Part shown: positions 49,998-60,844 of the stretch, in pieces | Layout of the letters: the number at the start of each line of letters is the position of its first letter | How positions within the stretch are numbered: the stretch's first letter is position 1 | Origin: Branchiostoma floridae | Lineage: Eukaryota > Chordata > Leptocardii > Amphioxiformes > Branchiostomatidae | NCBI RefSeq assembly: GCF_000003815.2 | Contig: NC_049985.1 | Span: 6,641,074 to 6,705,073 of the forward strand | DNA length: 64,000 nucleotides | Direction: 5' to 3' | The notes under the pieces: generated by a model | The model's database searches: none | Told to the model about the DNA's origin: nothing | Seen by the model: only the letters and a program-made list of their open reading frames with translations | Program-made: the position numbers and the translations under genes

Positions 49998-51383
49998 CCA
50001 TACAAAAGGTTAAAGTGTGACTTAAAAGGCAAACAAAAAACACTTGGTTTTTTTATCAAATGAAATCTCTAAGCGCTCTGTCAAATCACCCCGTGACAGC
50101 TCTGGTTTAATGACGCAGGTATAAGTTATTGCTTCGCCATGTTTCGTGCTAAATCATTTTATCCCGTGATAAACAGCTGCCCGGGAGTAGAACGCGGCCT
50201 CCGACGTCAGCAATACTCATTAGCCAAATGTCGACGCATCGTTCTGGTCTTCAAATGGCCTGTCCTTGAATCCCGGCTATAAACATCATGTGAGTACGGA
50301 CCCGGTAAATCAGCAGGGTAGAGATGAGGGTGAACCAGGGGTCATCCAAAGTGTGGCTCGCTGATATGGCAATAATGGTGTGATTACATAAAAACAAATG
50401 CTCTGGGCACCTCAAAACTAGGTGTGCGATGGGAAAGTCGGAGGCAAAAATTGCTTTCATTCTGAAATACAAGTGGTGGGAAAGGTTTTATAAATAGCTG
50501 AACACGCATTATATTCTTTATCAAGCAAAGTACTCTTTTTAATTGATTCGTTTCTTCACATCTTCTTCTCTAACTTATTACTTACTTTGGTCATTAGTAT
50601 CTGTTTTCAAGTAGTATTACAGTATGGCCGCATTTTTTTTCTTGACGAAAATTGATGCGCGCGCGGATGTCATCCATATAATCAAATTAGTATGGCCTGA
50701 AATAATAGCACAGACCCGAAAATCAATGATGAGTTCAAGTCCGACGCACTTTGAATGATAACAGAGGGACTTTGAACTTCCGGGTAAGACTAGATCAGAT
50801 AAGTTTTACAACATCTCTTTATCGTAAATGTTCTAAATGTATAATCAAAGCTGCATTCATCCAAATCTTTTTACTACTTTCAAGCACAGAAAATCCTTAC
50901 GCAGGGCCATATTTACTATATTCTATCCTTCCGGGCGCCAAATGTTCTAGCAGAAAATGCGCGTCGATAAGCAATAACTCCCAATTTATGTAAGCTGTGG
51001 ACAATCAGTACTTATCGGCAAATTCTTCAAGCTTATCGGGGGAAAACCGCTCCTCCTTCTGAAGAGGAAAATTAGACTTAGAGGCAAAGAATGGAACATT
51101 TGACCGGTCGCCTGGGAAATATGCGACTTAAGCAGCGGTAACGCATGAGGAGGTTTTACCGCCACGGATAGATGTCCCCGCTGCACGACCTGGTGCACAG
51201 ACAAGCGGATGACGCCGGCGGGTAGTCTGTCTAAGATGATTAGGTCTACTTAAGGCGCAGTGACCTCTTAAGGTCTTATCCTTCTTAAAGACGCTGAGTC
51301 AATGAATATGCCAGTCAAAGGAAGGGACTCAAGATGCAATCTGAATATGCGAAGGTCCAGGAATCCCCATGCACGTACTATTA
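49998..51383. other. Unassigned intergenic sequence
   Basis: 50080-50480 is GC-richer without a recognised exon. 51096-51139 repeats the block found at 3901-3944. Confidence 0.45.
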
Positions 51384-51622
51384 ATACCCCTGCATGTCAC
51401 ATTATCCACGATCTTCGGGCGTATCGATGGAAGATCGGCCATATTTAAGATCGACAGAGGGTTGCGCGTATTTGTCAGCTGGAAAACGCCCCTGCCACAT
51501 ATAAGCCGTGATTTGTACCTTGTAACAATTGTTGTGCAATTTAATTATTATCATAAGCGAGGCTCGGGCGATTGCCGCAGAATCGTCGTCCGATCGATTT
51601 TCGACAAATGTGACAGGGATAT
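51384..51622 (+). mobile_element. TGTCACA-ended element, copy 2 (239 bp)
   Basis: Same layout as 43871-44108: ATACCCCTG...TGTCACATT on the left, AATGTGACAGGGATAT on the right, and the shared internal blocks ATCTTCGGGCGTATCGATGG and GGCTCGGGCGATTGCCGCAG. It has a 2-base insertion in the left end (TGCATGTCACA). CGTACGA-rich sequence begins about 16 bp beyond its right end. Confidence 0.8.
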
Positions 51623-51637
51623 CAGGGCCATGTCTTA

Positions 51638-51700
51638 TTCGTCGTACGATCGTCGTACGATATATAGTCGTACGATCATCGCACGACTGTCGCGCGATAG
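51638..51700. repeat. Cluster of GTCGTACGA palindromes
   Basis: GTCGTACGAT (51641), CGTCGTACGA (51651) and GTCGTACGAT (51667), then TCGCACGACTGTCGCGCGA variants. These lie just right of the TGTCACA-ended element. Similar GGTCGTACGATA, CCGTACGACT and GTTCGACGATCG motifs lie left of its other copy (43727-43850). Confidence 0.6.
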
Positions 51701-51904
51701 CAAATTAACTGAGTTTTTCTCTTGAAATAGTCGTCCAGTACTTATTGTGTACGTACAAAACCTAACTCCTCGAAAATGTCGGTCTGGTAGGCTTGTACTG
51801 ATACAACCTGTCTGCTTGAAAATCCTACCAATGCAAAATCGCACGACGACCCGCGACGAAGGTGAGCGCGCTGCAAATGGTATAAGAAACTTAGCTTTCC
51901 ATTA

Positions 51905-52200
51905 GCGATGAATGTCTAGGCTAGGCTAGTGGACACAAGATCAAGAGGTCACGGGTTTGATTCCTTGCATTTAATTATTACTGGCTAGACGTTGTAACCT
52001 TGGGAAGGCACTTACAACCATTTTTCCTCACTCCAACCAGGTGAAAAATGAGTGCCAAAGTAACAGGGGCCCGGATGGAACGAGATAAATGGGCTCAGGC
52101 TTCTAGTACCTAGACTACCCCTGCGGCCTCAACACAAAGGCTATCCAGTACACACCATATTTCCAGTACGTAGGGTCAGTAGACGGATTTCTGACTCATG
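51905..52200 (+). mobile_element. tRNA-derived SINE, degraded
   Basis: A-box-like TAGGCTAGTGG (51922-51932) and B-box-like GGGTTTGATTCC (51953-51964) are followed by CCTTGGGAAGGCACTTACAA and CCTCACTCCAACCAGGTG (52026-52043). The core block is shared with the SINEs at 12.2 and 46.8 kb. The 3' limit is uncertain. Confidence 0.65.
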
Positions 52201-52335
52201 TATGGCTTTGAGTATAACATGTTTTGACTCGACGAAGTGATGAGCATGCAAGCCACACGCTGCTTCTACTGCTTGAAAAAAAATCTGTAAGATGAATCTT
52301 AGCATGAAAGTTCATCTGTGTTGGTAAATAACATT

Positions 52336-52713
52336 ATGGATGAACTAAACTTTACCTAACCAACACCAAAATTGCTTGGGACTTACCCCAAATTTTCAGC
52401 CGTTGAATCGCCAGGACACTCGGTTTATCTTGAAAAAGTCAAAACCCTTGAATCAGAGCCGGAATTTTTTGCAACAGGAGTGAAGGAGGCTGTGTACATC
52501 CGCGCCCACCGTCCATCGCTGAACAAAGACGGGGGGCGACACAGGTTATCTGGCATTTACGACCCTCTGCTGCAGTCACGTGTCTCTGACGTCACGCCCG
52601 GAAGCTACAGCAGACAGGTCCATTCCGTGAACAAGGCTGAAGGAGTCGGCTGAAAATTTGGGGTAAGTCCCAATTAATATTGGAGTTGGTTAGGTAAAGT
52701 TTAGTTTATCCAT
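52336..52713 (+). mobile_element. Inverted-repeat element carrying a Penelope-type GIY-YIG fragment
   Basis: Ends of about 65 bp are inverted copies: ATGGATGAACTAAACTTTAC to CCCCAAATTTTCAGCC on the left, and GGCTGAAAATTTGGGG to GTAAAGTTTAGTTTATCCAT on the right. Between them a plus frame (about 52400-52653) reads EPEFFATGVKEAVYI, RPSLNKDGGRHRL and IYDPLLQSRVSD. This matches the C-terminal half of the GIY-YIG endonuclease of Penelope-like retroelements (KEA.YI...PSLN.DGG). The reverse transcriptase and the GIY and YIG residues are absent. Penelope-like elements are often 5'-truncated and can have inverted terminal repeats, which is one explanation; capture by a MITE is another. Confidence 0.72.
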
Positions 52714-53710
52714 ACTGTAAGATGAATGCTTATACAAACTTCTAACACATGCACCTGCAGGCCATAATATCACACAGCAAATGAATATATACAGAAAGTT
52801 TCCATTTAATTACAGACTTGTTGTAAGCTCGTTATCCGTCATTTCACCAAGTGTCTTACTTACTTTACAGGTTTGGATATTAAGTCCATGATTCACCTGT
52901 GATGAAGTGTAGTCTTAACAAGAGTGCAGTAAAACATATATCTCAGTCAGCGGTATTAATAAAGGATTACTGTACTATAGCACCAATTATTCACCCGCTG
53001 TAGCAAACTTAAAGTACATATCTTAGCGGCTTAACTTCACTTAGAATATACAGGCACCCACTTGTAAAATACGTTCACGTTTATGTGTAATGTACTGTAT
53101 GAAACGATGATATGTGCTATTTATGTTAATGATAGAAATATTACTTTAGTTATATTGAAAGTAGATTCGCTTACTTCAGACATATGAGTAACACTGAAAA
53201 CGTCATACATGGTTTTCTCATGCGTTTAACAAACCGACTAAAGCTAATATATTTTCACCATTACCAATCGAAAAAAAGCCGAGGAAAATTAATGTCATGT
53301 TGCCAATTACTGTCTTTAAGAATAAGCCTAAGGAAACAAAAATGAAGAAAAAAAAGGTGCCGATAAGATTATACTATACACCCTCGGCCAACAGAGGAAA
53401 GATGAATCACAATGACAGATCGTGGTAGACATAGAAGACTACGTGATTTCTGTTCCCTTACTTGTACCAAACAATGATAGACCTTTCATCAATCGTATGT
53501 TTCGGAGCATTTTTCACGAACGGCCTGGAGACGAAAGGGACTACAGAGTTGGGTGGGTCGAACTGTAGCCATCTTTCATCGTCTCAGATGTATGGCCATA
53601 GCTACAAGACGAACATCTTAAAGTTAAGGTAAAGGTGAAGGAAGTTTGAGGTCGCAGGGACATAGTGTCTTCAGTAGTAAGCAGATTCCCGGTGACATTA
53701 GATAGTTTTG
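52714..53710. other. Unassigned AT-rich sequence
   Basis: No gene, array or inverted repeat seen until the 53711 inverted repeat. Confidence 0.5.
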
Positions 53711-53806
53711 AAAGCTGGCCAAGGATTATAACTGGGCAGAGGAGGTCAACCGCGTACCGGTACCTGTCTGACTCCCTTAGACCGGCTATACTCCTTGGCC
53801 AGCTTT
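53711..53806. repeat. 15-bp-arm inverted repeat beside the 53.8-kb MITE
   Basis: AAAGCTGGCCAAGGA (53711-53725) is mirrored exactly by TCCTTGGCCAGCTTT (53792-53806), with looser matching outward (GATA/TATC). The loop is 66 bp. It ends 12 bp before the next MITE begins, so it may be a second small foldback element or a relic the MITE inserted next to. Confidence 0.7.
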
Positions 53807-53818
53807 GATAATATCTTA

Positions 53819-54149
53819 AGCTAAGGGCACAACCCGCCGTACGTGCAAATGCGTGATGTCTACGTGCCATAACGTGGGCAATCTTTTGGGATCTGTAAGT
53901 GGTAAGTACCGCTCCGTACGAACTCGTAGGGAATCCGACGGATTTTGGAGCATGCAGACACGCCGTAGAACTTGACGTGCTGGCAAAACTTTGTGTGCCA
54001 TCGGGCTGCGGATTCGCCCCCCGTACGTGCCAGTCCGGGCGACGCGCCTGCCATGTACAGCCTGAACATTTTCAGAAATACGTGGCGGACGTGGCCTTCC
54101 CAAAAAACGTACGGACAAATTGCACGTACGGTGGGTTGTGCCCTTAGCT
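53819..54149. mobile_element. MITE, 331 bp, TTA target duplication (PIF/Harbinger-like)
   Basis: The inverted ends AGCTAAGGGCACAACCC and GGGTTGTGCCCTTAGCT are followed by a CCGTACGTGCAA match on each side. TTA flanks both ends (53816-53818 and 54150-54152). The interior is GC-rich with several CGTAC motifs. Open frames inside it on both strands look like by-products of base composition and match no transposase I recognise. Confidence 0.84.
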
Positions 54150-54214
54150 TTATAAAACCGTAGGAGATTAGCAGTGAGAGTAGGTTGTGTATCCTCTGTG
54201 TCAAAGACACGGTA

Positions 54215-54425
54215 TTGGAAGGCGGAGCCCAACCCTCTCCTTCTATCACCATCTACCTTCCCACCTGAAGTCGGTTATTCATTTGTCACACCTCAGTAGG
54301 CTTAGGAACGTGCCCGTCCTAAGGACACACCGTCTGGCCCGTGAGGAATGACGGGAATCGAACTCGTGACCCTTCGATCTCATATTCGCCAGCATAGCCC
54401 GTAAGCTATTCGTCGTCATTATCTC
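54215..54425 (-). mobile_element. tRNA-derived SINE, minus strand
   Basis: On the minus strand a tRNA-like head runs TAGCTTACGGGCTATGCTGG (54389-54408), then GAGTTCGATTCCC (B box, 54353-54365). A body follows with GTGTCCTTAGGACGGGCAC and CTTCAGGTGGGAAGGTAGAT. It starts 66 bp right of the 53.8-kb MITE. The body differs from the other SINEs in the window, so it is a second family. Confidence 0.6.
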
Positions 54426-54529
54426 TTGCATCTAGGTATAGGCATCTGCAATAAGTATATTGGATAGGCCTTGTGCTTTCAGAAAGAAGGTTATTTTATT
54501 TGGTACAGTGGATGCACTCTTAGTTCAAC

Positions 54530-54630
54530 AGCATAACTTAAGAATCTTTGAATAGCTTGTTATGAAATTGGGTCTTGGCTTCAAAGAGGTGATTAGAATT
54601 TGGGCCCCCTGGTAGCTTTCCTTGCTTGGT
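54530..54630 (+). repeat. Fragment of the hairpin-headed repeat family
   Basis: GCATAACTTAAGAATCTTTG, TTGTTATGAAATTGGGTCTT and GGGCCCCCTGGTAGCTTTCC match phrases of the 57.9-kb and 38.1-kb repeats. It ends where the LINE tail at 54631 begins. Confidence 0.45.
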
Positions 54631-55015
54631 ATTCGATCAATCAAGTTTATTGCAAATTCTTGCCCGTGGGCTAATTGCAGGTAACATAGATTCAAACAGT
54701 GTAAAATACAATAACACAAGTGTCTACTCTAGTCTAAAACTAGTAAAAGCTAACTCTAGATCCTGGGTTATTGGGTTCGACTCATTTTTCGAAGACAGTG
54801 GAAGACGAAAGATATTGTACCGGGACTTGTATCTTTTCCCTTGTGACATCGACTGTTTTAACCAATAGGGTAAGAATTTTATTTCCTTCCAGTTTTTGCT
54901 CGTCATTCAGAATAGATGCAGCACGACGAACGTTGGCATTTGGAGAGCGGAAGCCATGCACACTCCATACATTACTGGTAATGTAATTACGATACGCCAC
55001 GTCACAGTACAACAC
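54631..55015 (-). mobile_element. LINE-like 3' end, copy 2, longer
   Basis: Matches the 40.4-kb copy over its first ~170 bp. The minus strand ends GCAATAAACTTGATTGATCG, the TTGATTGA-type tail of many CR1/L2-group non-LTR elements. Upstream on the minus strand an open frame (54782-55015) includes VWSVHGFRSPNANVRRAASI and may be the decayed end of the element's ORF2; I could not align it to a known reverse transcriptase. It starts just right of a hairpin-family repeat at 54.53 kb. Confidence 0.58.
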
Positions 55016-56149
55016 TGTGCAAGATTTATTCTATTGTTGGGCACTTAGTGACACACAGGAAATGGAATAAATAGCAGTTAGGGCTAATTCTACATCGTGA
55101 CAAATGTACTCATTATATGCTGCTCTATACAAACAAACAAACAATTGTTAACAAATATACTGAATCCGTAATGGCTGTGGATAGCTTTGGTTAGCATTTT
55201 TTATCACAGCATTGTATTAGTCTTTATATTTACAATGCTTTTATCAGGAAACCCTTGATACTCCCTAAATTATAACATTGTCGTCGTATAATAAATCCCT
55301 TTAAGGTGTTGGTGGTGCATACTTCAGTTGGGTTCAAATACAGATTGTCATTAGATCTCATTAAAGATGTCAGCGTAAAAATTCATTTCCTGGGTTTTCA
55401 AAACGAACGTTAAGAGAAATAGAATAGCGTCGTCTACTTAAAAAGTTGCTGTTTTCGCAAATAGGCCATCCCAGTGTTGTATCCACTAAATCTTTATACG
55501 TACGGAGTCGATTTGGAATTAGCATACAGTCGCGCTGACTGGCGGATTCGTTCATTTCTGCAGGTGGAGAGAATTTTCCTCAATGTCAAGCTTTGGCCAG
55601 ACAGTCCTAGAACTTATCATGACAAATACAATAAAAGACTCGGATTAAATCTCCTTAACTCTTCAAGCTAGTCGAATGTTTTCGAATCACGTTTAAGGCC
55701 TAAACAAAGAGGATAATAGATTCTATCACAGTTATCTATGATCCGTTGTCTATTTAAGTTTCCATAGACCTGCTCCCGTAAAATTTGGCCAGTAGATGTT
55801 CGCTCAACATATCTCCTGGATAAAAATCAATAAATTTGCTTACGCTTGTATGTTTGGTTGTGTTTTGTTGTCTTTTCCGCCAAACTTTTACATTTTGCAT
55901 GATATTCCGATATGAAAGTCAAGGATCACATAAATCCAGTTCAGGTCGCAGCGAAGTCGTATCCAGGTGGAATGGGGGTCTTGGAAACCGACCAAAAGAC
56001 GCCACGTCAGACCTGAGTTACACCTTAACGACGTGTCGCCGTTTCTTATAAGCTTCCCCAAGGACGTTTTCTTGGCACAGATACATACTGTCTGGTATCA
56101 ACTGTAACCAGACGAAAGAAACATAGAGGCTACAAAATCAATGTTCAAC

Positions 56150-56530
56150 TTTTCGATCCAGACAAATGATTGTATAAAGATAGGCGAGGCGGGGACGTGT
56201 GCGCTTATCTCAGTGGATCAAATCCGGACATCTGGACAGTAAGAAAAATTCGGCACCGCCGATTCACGAGAATTAATCGACTGGAACGGACCATAATTGT
56301 CTACAAGAAGAATGCGGACGTCAAAGACAATTAATAGTAATGGCGGTGGCTGCGACGGCGAGGGACATAACATTCCGTCAATGTCAACATCTTCGCTCCG
56401 GCTTCTCTTTAGATGAAAAACGCCGCTATATGCTGCCGCTATTAGATAGGAATGGGGGGACTTGATTAATTAGTCTGATTTCTGGAGATGATTGATAACT
56501 TTAATAAATGACTGGGTTATTGATTCATGG
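56150..56530. promoter_or_regulatory. Possible conserved non-coding element
   Basis: A mixed GC/AT stretch without open frames contains homeodomain-type sites: TTAATTAG (56466-56473), TGATTGAT (56489-56496, Pbx/Meis-like), CAATTAATAG and CGGACATCTGG. This density resembles developmental enhancers, but no cross-species comparison was possible. Confidence 0.22.
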
Positions 56531-56743
56531 AGGTTCATGCACCAAAATGAAGTTATACTTTGTTCGCCAAAATTGATTTTGGAAAAAAATGTTAGTTTGA
56601 GATGTGTCTTATATATATAAAGGAGGATATAAATGTGGTTTTATAAGGTGCTGGTCTTTCGATATCTTTTCTGAAATATCTCATTCATTTTTCATATTAG
56701 GCAGCTGAGAAGTTTGTGTTGCTGTCATTGTCGTTCTCTGTCG

Positions 56744-56790
56744 TTTATATATATATATACAGATATATATGTATATATGTGTGTGTATTA
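56744..56790. repeat. TA-rich microsatellite
   Basis: (TA)n with ATATATGTATATATGTGTGT variants follows GTCGTT. Confidence 0.9.
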
Positions 56791-57884
56791 GACGATTGGT
56801 TTAAAACACATTGCATAACATCCTTCTTTTCATCATCACGCAAAATACAAAGTCAACATATTAGTACTTACAAACAAATAATAATAAGACAATGAATTGA
56901 GAAACAAAGTTGATTTTCCAAATAGAGGAAACCAAATAAATACAAATCTGCGCACGACATAAACCGAGAAACAACATCAAAGATAACTTGAAGGAATCTG
57001 GTAGTAAGAGTACTAGCCCTGGGGACAGTAAACTTAACGTAGCTCGCTAATGGTACAAAGTTTTCGGGATCGCTAAAATTTTTGGCAAATCTACAACTTC
57101 CTAAGATGCTTAGTGTGGACTTGGTAACGTCTCCCAAGACAGTACCTGGTGAACATTACCATTATGATAGCTTCTCCCATTCGAAGAGAACAGTTCTTAT
57201 GGCTATCTGTCCTCCACACGCACTGTCAAACAACACAACGCCAACCGCCTACTTTTGTCAGACAATGTTATCTCTATCTGTCGTTCCGGCTACAATTTCA
57301 GGACGGCTACTTGTTTTGCGTCCCCTGAGGACGTTCCAAGCTCATTTCCCTTTCCGATGTCTTTCTGAGAACGTCTCTCGTGGGCCCAAGTTCGTCTGAG
57401 TCGGCAACTTTATGTATGGACCAGGACGGATCTTCGTACACGTTATTTGATTGGTTGACCTGGAGCGAACCTCTGAGAGTCCCCGAGAAACCATCATTTT
57501 CTATTCGCTGCAATCTTACAGGCCAGAGTTTCATTCCCTCGGCGGTCCTTGGGGATCATCCTGATGACAAAATCTATAGCCACGCGTCACTTCTGCCGAT
57601 GTTTCCGCCAATAAAGATGGCACTGGATACTAAAAAGTATATGATTTATCCGAGAAAAACGCCACCCCAGACTGGAAAAACGAGGACCCTAAACGTATCG
57701 TCAAAACAAGCGTTTCTTATTTTTATGTTTTAACGTCAAGCTGTATGATGATTCAAGGCCTTTCGCTAATGCCATTGTGTCAAAGCCAGAGGTACATGTT
57801 GGATACATATAGCCACCTTAACGTAAATAACCACATAAAAAGTTATATGGCCCTGAGATATCACATGGCGTGTTTTATTGTCTC

Positions 57885-58100
57885 ACACTATGGCCAGTTA
57901 TGTAACCTTTATCACCTTCGCCAAGAGGGTTATGTGTTTCGGTAGCTAGCGTATGCATGTATGTTTGTATGCATGTGGTTGAACTCAAAAAGCAACCGTT
58001 GGATTGTCATGAAATTCTGTATGTGGTTTCGTCTTGACGTACCGAAATATTGATTAGATTTAGGGGACCCTGGTGGCTTTTCCAGGTACTACAGCAGAAC
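57885..58100 (+). repeat. Dispersed repeat related to the 38.1-kb family
   Basis: CACCTTCGCCAAGAGGGTTA and TTTCGGTAGC are followed by a TATGCATGTATGTTTGTATG run, then GGATTGTCATGAAATTCTGT and GGGGACCCTGGTGGCTTTTC. The last phrases recur at 54.57-54.62 kb (GTTATGAAATTGGGTCTTGG, GGGCCCCCTGGTAGCTTTCC). The head-run-body order is the same as at 38.1 kb. Confidence 0.5.
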
Positions 58101-58850
58101 GTAACGTTTGACATCTAGTTCGACATTCAAAATTGATATCCAATTACAAACTTTAACAATAACATCCATCTAGCACATACATAGGTGTAAAAAATAAAAC
58201 AAACGTATCACTTAAAATGGGTTCTGGTGTTAAGCCGATACAAATGTCATAACCGTCCATCTCGTGATGCCTGTTATATTACCTTTATATCGACAGATAA
58301 TAATCAGTACCAACGCAAGATTGTGTATGCATATTCCGTTGAATTGCCCAAGCTATCGAGAATGAATAAAAAAGTTTTGAAATGAAATGTGTAAAAAAAA
58401 GGACGATGTGTCGACTGTTCCAAGCTGTCGTCATCAACATAAAAGTCGAGTATATCCACCCGCGCTATGCATTATGGGATGCATCTATGCACTACTGTGG
58501 AACAGACATAAAGAACATATCGACTCTTGAACACGCTGGAAAGTTTCCAAAACTTCTGAAATTATTTAGGATACACGCGACAGCTCTATTAGTTTACCCT
58601 GACGTGAAGTATGACCTAATACCCGGGTAATAGCGGCAGGAGGTGAAGCATTTTACTGCATGTCGTGACAAACTGACCCATTTCCACGCGTAAGAACATT
58701 GCTGATATTACAGCATATCTTCCAGCATAACAACAGTTCAACGTCATATATGCCATTATTTCTACAACATTGTGATCTGTAAATGTCAAAGTATAGAATT
58801 ACGTCCATACATTATGAAAATATACGTACATTCACCATTACTCGGTCGTT

Positions 58851-59265
58851 AAGTCTACAAATGTGACACTCGTTCCACCATCCAGTTAACACAAAACATG
58901 AATTTGGAGCACATAAAAACAGGTTGCTGGGAGACATTTTACCATCACACGAACGTTAAGTCTACAAATATGACACTCTTTTCACCATCAAACTGCCAAA
59001 AAATAGCAAATTTGCAACAAAGAACGTAGATAGCTGGGAGGGATTTTATTTTCACAGGAACGTCATATCAGCAAATATGACACTCGTTTCAACATCAAAG
59101 TTAACAGACAAAGGCGTGTAATTCGCGCAAGGCACAACGACAAATTTCGAGGAGGCACGAACTTCAAGTCTACAAATAAGCCACTCGTTTCACCATCAAA
59201 TTCAAAATGACAAAGCATGTAATTCGCAACACATAACGTCAGATTGCCGGATGATATTCACAAAG
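58851..59265. repeat. Diverged ~105-bp tandem repeat, four units
   Basis: AAGTCTACAAATATGACACT and CGTTTCACCATCAAA recur with starts at 58851, 58958, 59065 and 59166. Each unit also carries a CATGTAATTCGCAACA or equivalent AT-rich block and a GGTTGCTGGGAGAC-like block. Divergence is high, so this is an old array. Confidence 0.85.
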
Positions 59266-60428
59266 ACTACGTATATGTGTAGTGTACCAAGCATGAACTG
59301 TGACAGACTAGGACTCAAGGGATATTGATTCTGTCGGGTTGCCAGAAATCCAAATTGTCCAAAATCCAGATTGGCCTAGAATGTGCACGTATCAGCAATA
59401 TCAACATATCAACATGACCAGAGCCCCCGGAATGTGGCACCAGAACTCAAGGAAACTTTCTAAATCTTCAATAATTTCTATCATTTGCAAGTTCCTCCCC
59501 AGAGGCCACTTGCAATATGTAACAGTATGTAGAGCAAGAATACAGGGATAGCAATGCTGACAAGTAGTGACTATTCTAATAAGAACTTCCAAGAACTACA
59601 ATAGAAACTTTTGGGGTTTACTGACTTCTATTGTGGAGGCATTGTTTTTCCAACCACTGATGATAGCCCTGTAATTCAAGCACACTTCGGTAGGAGGTGT
59701 CTGTTGTTTGCGTTGCTAGTCGAAAATGAGGAGCCAAACTGTAGCGAAGAAAGATGAGCAACGAAAACTTACCTACGAAGTACGAACCCTGCGGTGAAGT
59801 CATCTCAGTGGCTAAAGTCCGTCGGGTTGGGCATCTTCCGTATGTGGTTGTCGCTTACGGTGTTTCCGAGGAGGGAGGGGGGCAACTCGACTGCATCAAG
59901 TTCTCTTTGCCAGTTTGGACCTCATAAACAGCTGAGAAAGCGCTGCATTCTTAAGCTTGCTTCTTATGGTGACATAACCTTAAGATTATACCAAATATGG
60001 GTTGAAGTTCAGATGGCAATGCATAAACTAGTTTTACTAAAAATAAAACGCCTTGAGACAGATTCAGGAGCGATCGCGATGATGTCACGGTGACGCAGTG
60101 GTAGGCAAAAAGCAGGTGTTCGGCAAACGATTGATTTACATGTTAACCAGTAATTTGATCTGCTCATCTAAATATCAATTTCAATATTAAGCACCAGCCG
60201 TCGTATAACTCGGATATAAACAACAACAGCAATCGCTCCTTAGCGTCGTCAGTGAGCGCTTTGACCGCTCGTCTTTGTGTCGCCCGAAGAGTTCAGTATT
60301 TTGCGTAAAATTCTATGACCTTTTTCATATCATCATCAGGCAAATATGTTTATTTCCTTTGGCTTATATTGAAATTTTAAACAAGTAATTTTCTAGAAGC
60401 AATTTTATCCATGTGCTATGTTATCCAT
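59266..60428. other. Unassigned sequence
   Basis: Nothing recognised; short frames only. ACGGTGACGCAGTGGTAGG at about 60087 resembles a pol III A box but has no B box partner. Confidence 0.45.
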
Positions 60429-60437
60429 GTATGAAAT

Positions 60438-60559
60438 TAGCCGGTGCGCTCTGGAGAAAACGTATTTACTTGTAATGCATAGACGTTGTTTTCTATCTGA
60501 TAGAAAACAACGTCTATGTATTACAAGTAAATACGTTTTCTCGAGAGTGGCACCGGCTA
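60438..60559. mobile_element. Foldback MITE, 122 bp, 9-bp target duplication (Mutator-like)
   Basis: This is a near-perfect palindrome. The left arm from TAGCCGGTGC to TTGTTTTCTATC is the reverse complement of the right arm, with almost no loop (TATCTGATA at the centre) and only a few mismatches near the outer ends. It is flanked by identical 9-bp copies of GTATGAAAT at 60429-60437 and 60560-60568. A 9-bp duplication with long arms fits Mutator-like elements. It has no coding capacity, so it would need an element elsewhere to move it. The low arm divergence suggests a recent insertion. Confidence 0.9.
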
Positions 60560-60655
60560 GTATGAAATGTCATTTGCTGACTGTATTCCTGTATAGATGG
60601 AAGATTATGTACTATTACGTGGTAACGTAAAGCATTCAACCACATGCCGTCCTTA

Positions 60656-60844
60656 AGCCCCGTTTACAAATCAAGATTTTAGCTCGGCCGAGTTGTCAGC
60701 GATCTCTAAATTACGAGGAGGTATGACCCTGATGCCGACGAAGAAACTCTGCCATTTGTTCGTAGGCATCAGGTTCATGCCTCCTCGTAATTTAGAGCTC
60801 GCTGACACCTCGGCCGAGCTAAATTCTTGATTTGTAAACGGGCT
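60656..60844. mobile_element. MITE, 189 bp, TTA target duplication (PIF/Harbinger-like)
   Basis: Arms of about 80 bp start AGCCCCGTTTACAAATCAAG and are mirrored at the right end (TGTAAACGGGCT), with the GCTCGGCCGAG and CGAGGAGG blocks conserved in both. TTA flanks both sides (60653-60655 and 60845-60847). A 3-bp TWA target fits the PIF/Harbinger superfamily. The central ~25 bp is unpaired. There is no reading frame for a transposase. Confidence 0.88.

Larger units (their letters stand above)
55016..57884. other. Unassigned sequence with the possible enhancer
   Basis: Apart from the TA tract and the homeodomain-site-rich block, only unsupported frames were seen (57082-57399 and 57380-57733, overlapping on the plus strand; no family match). 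Confidence 0.45.

Noticed and set aside
53860-54252. 130-138-codon minus frames at 53.8-54.25 kb
   Set aside because: They lie largely inside the TTA-flanked MITE and its inverted ends and match no transposase.
60087-60110. A-box-like ACGGTGACGCAGTGGTAGG as a tRNA or SINE
   Set aside because: No B box at the needed distance and no acceptor-stem pairing.
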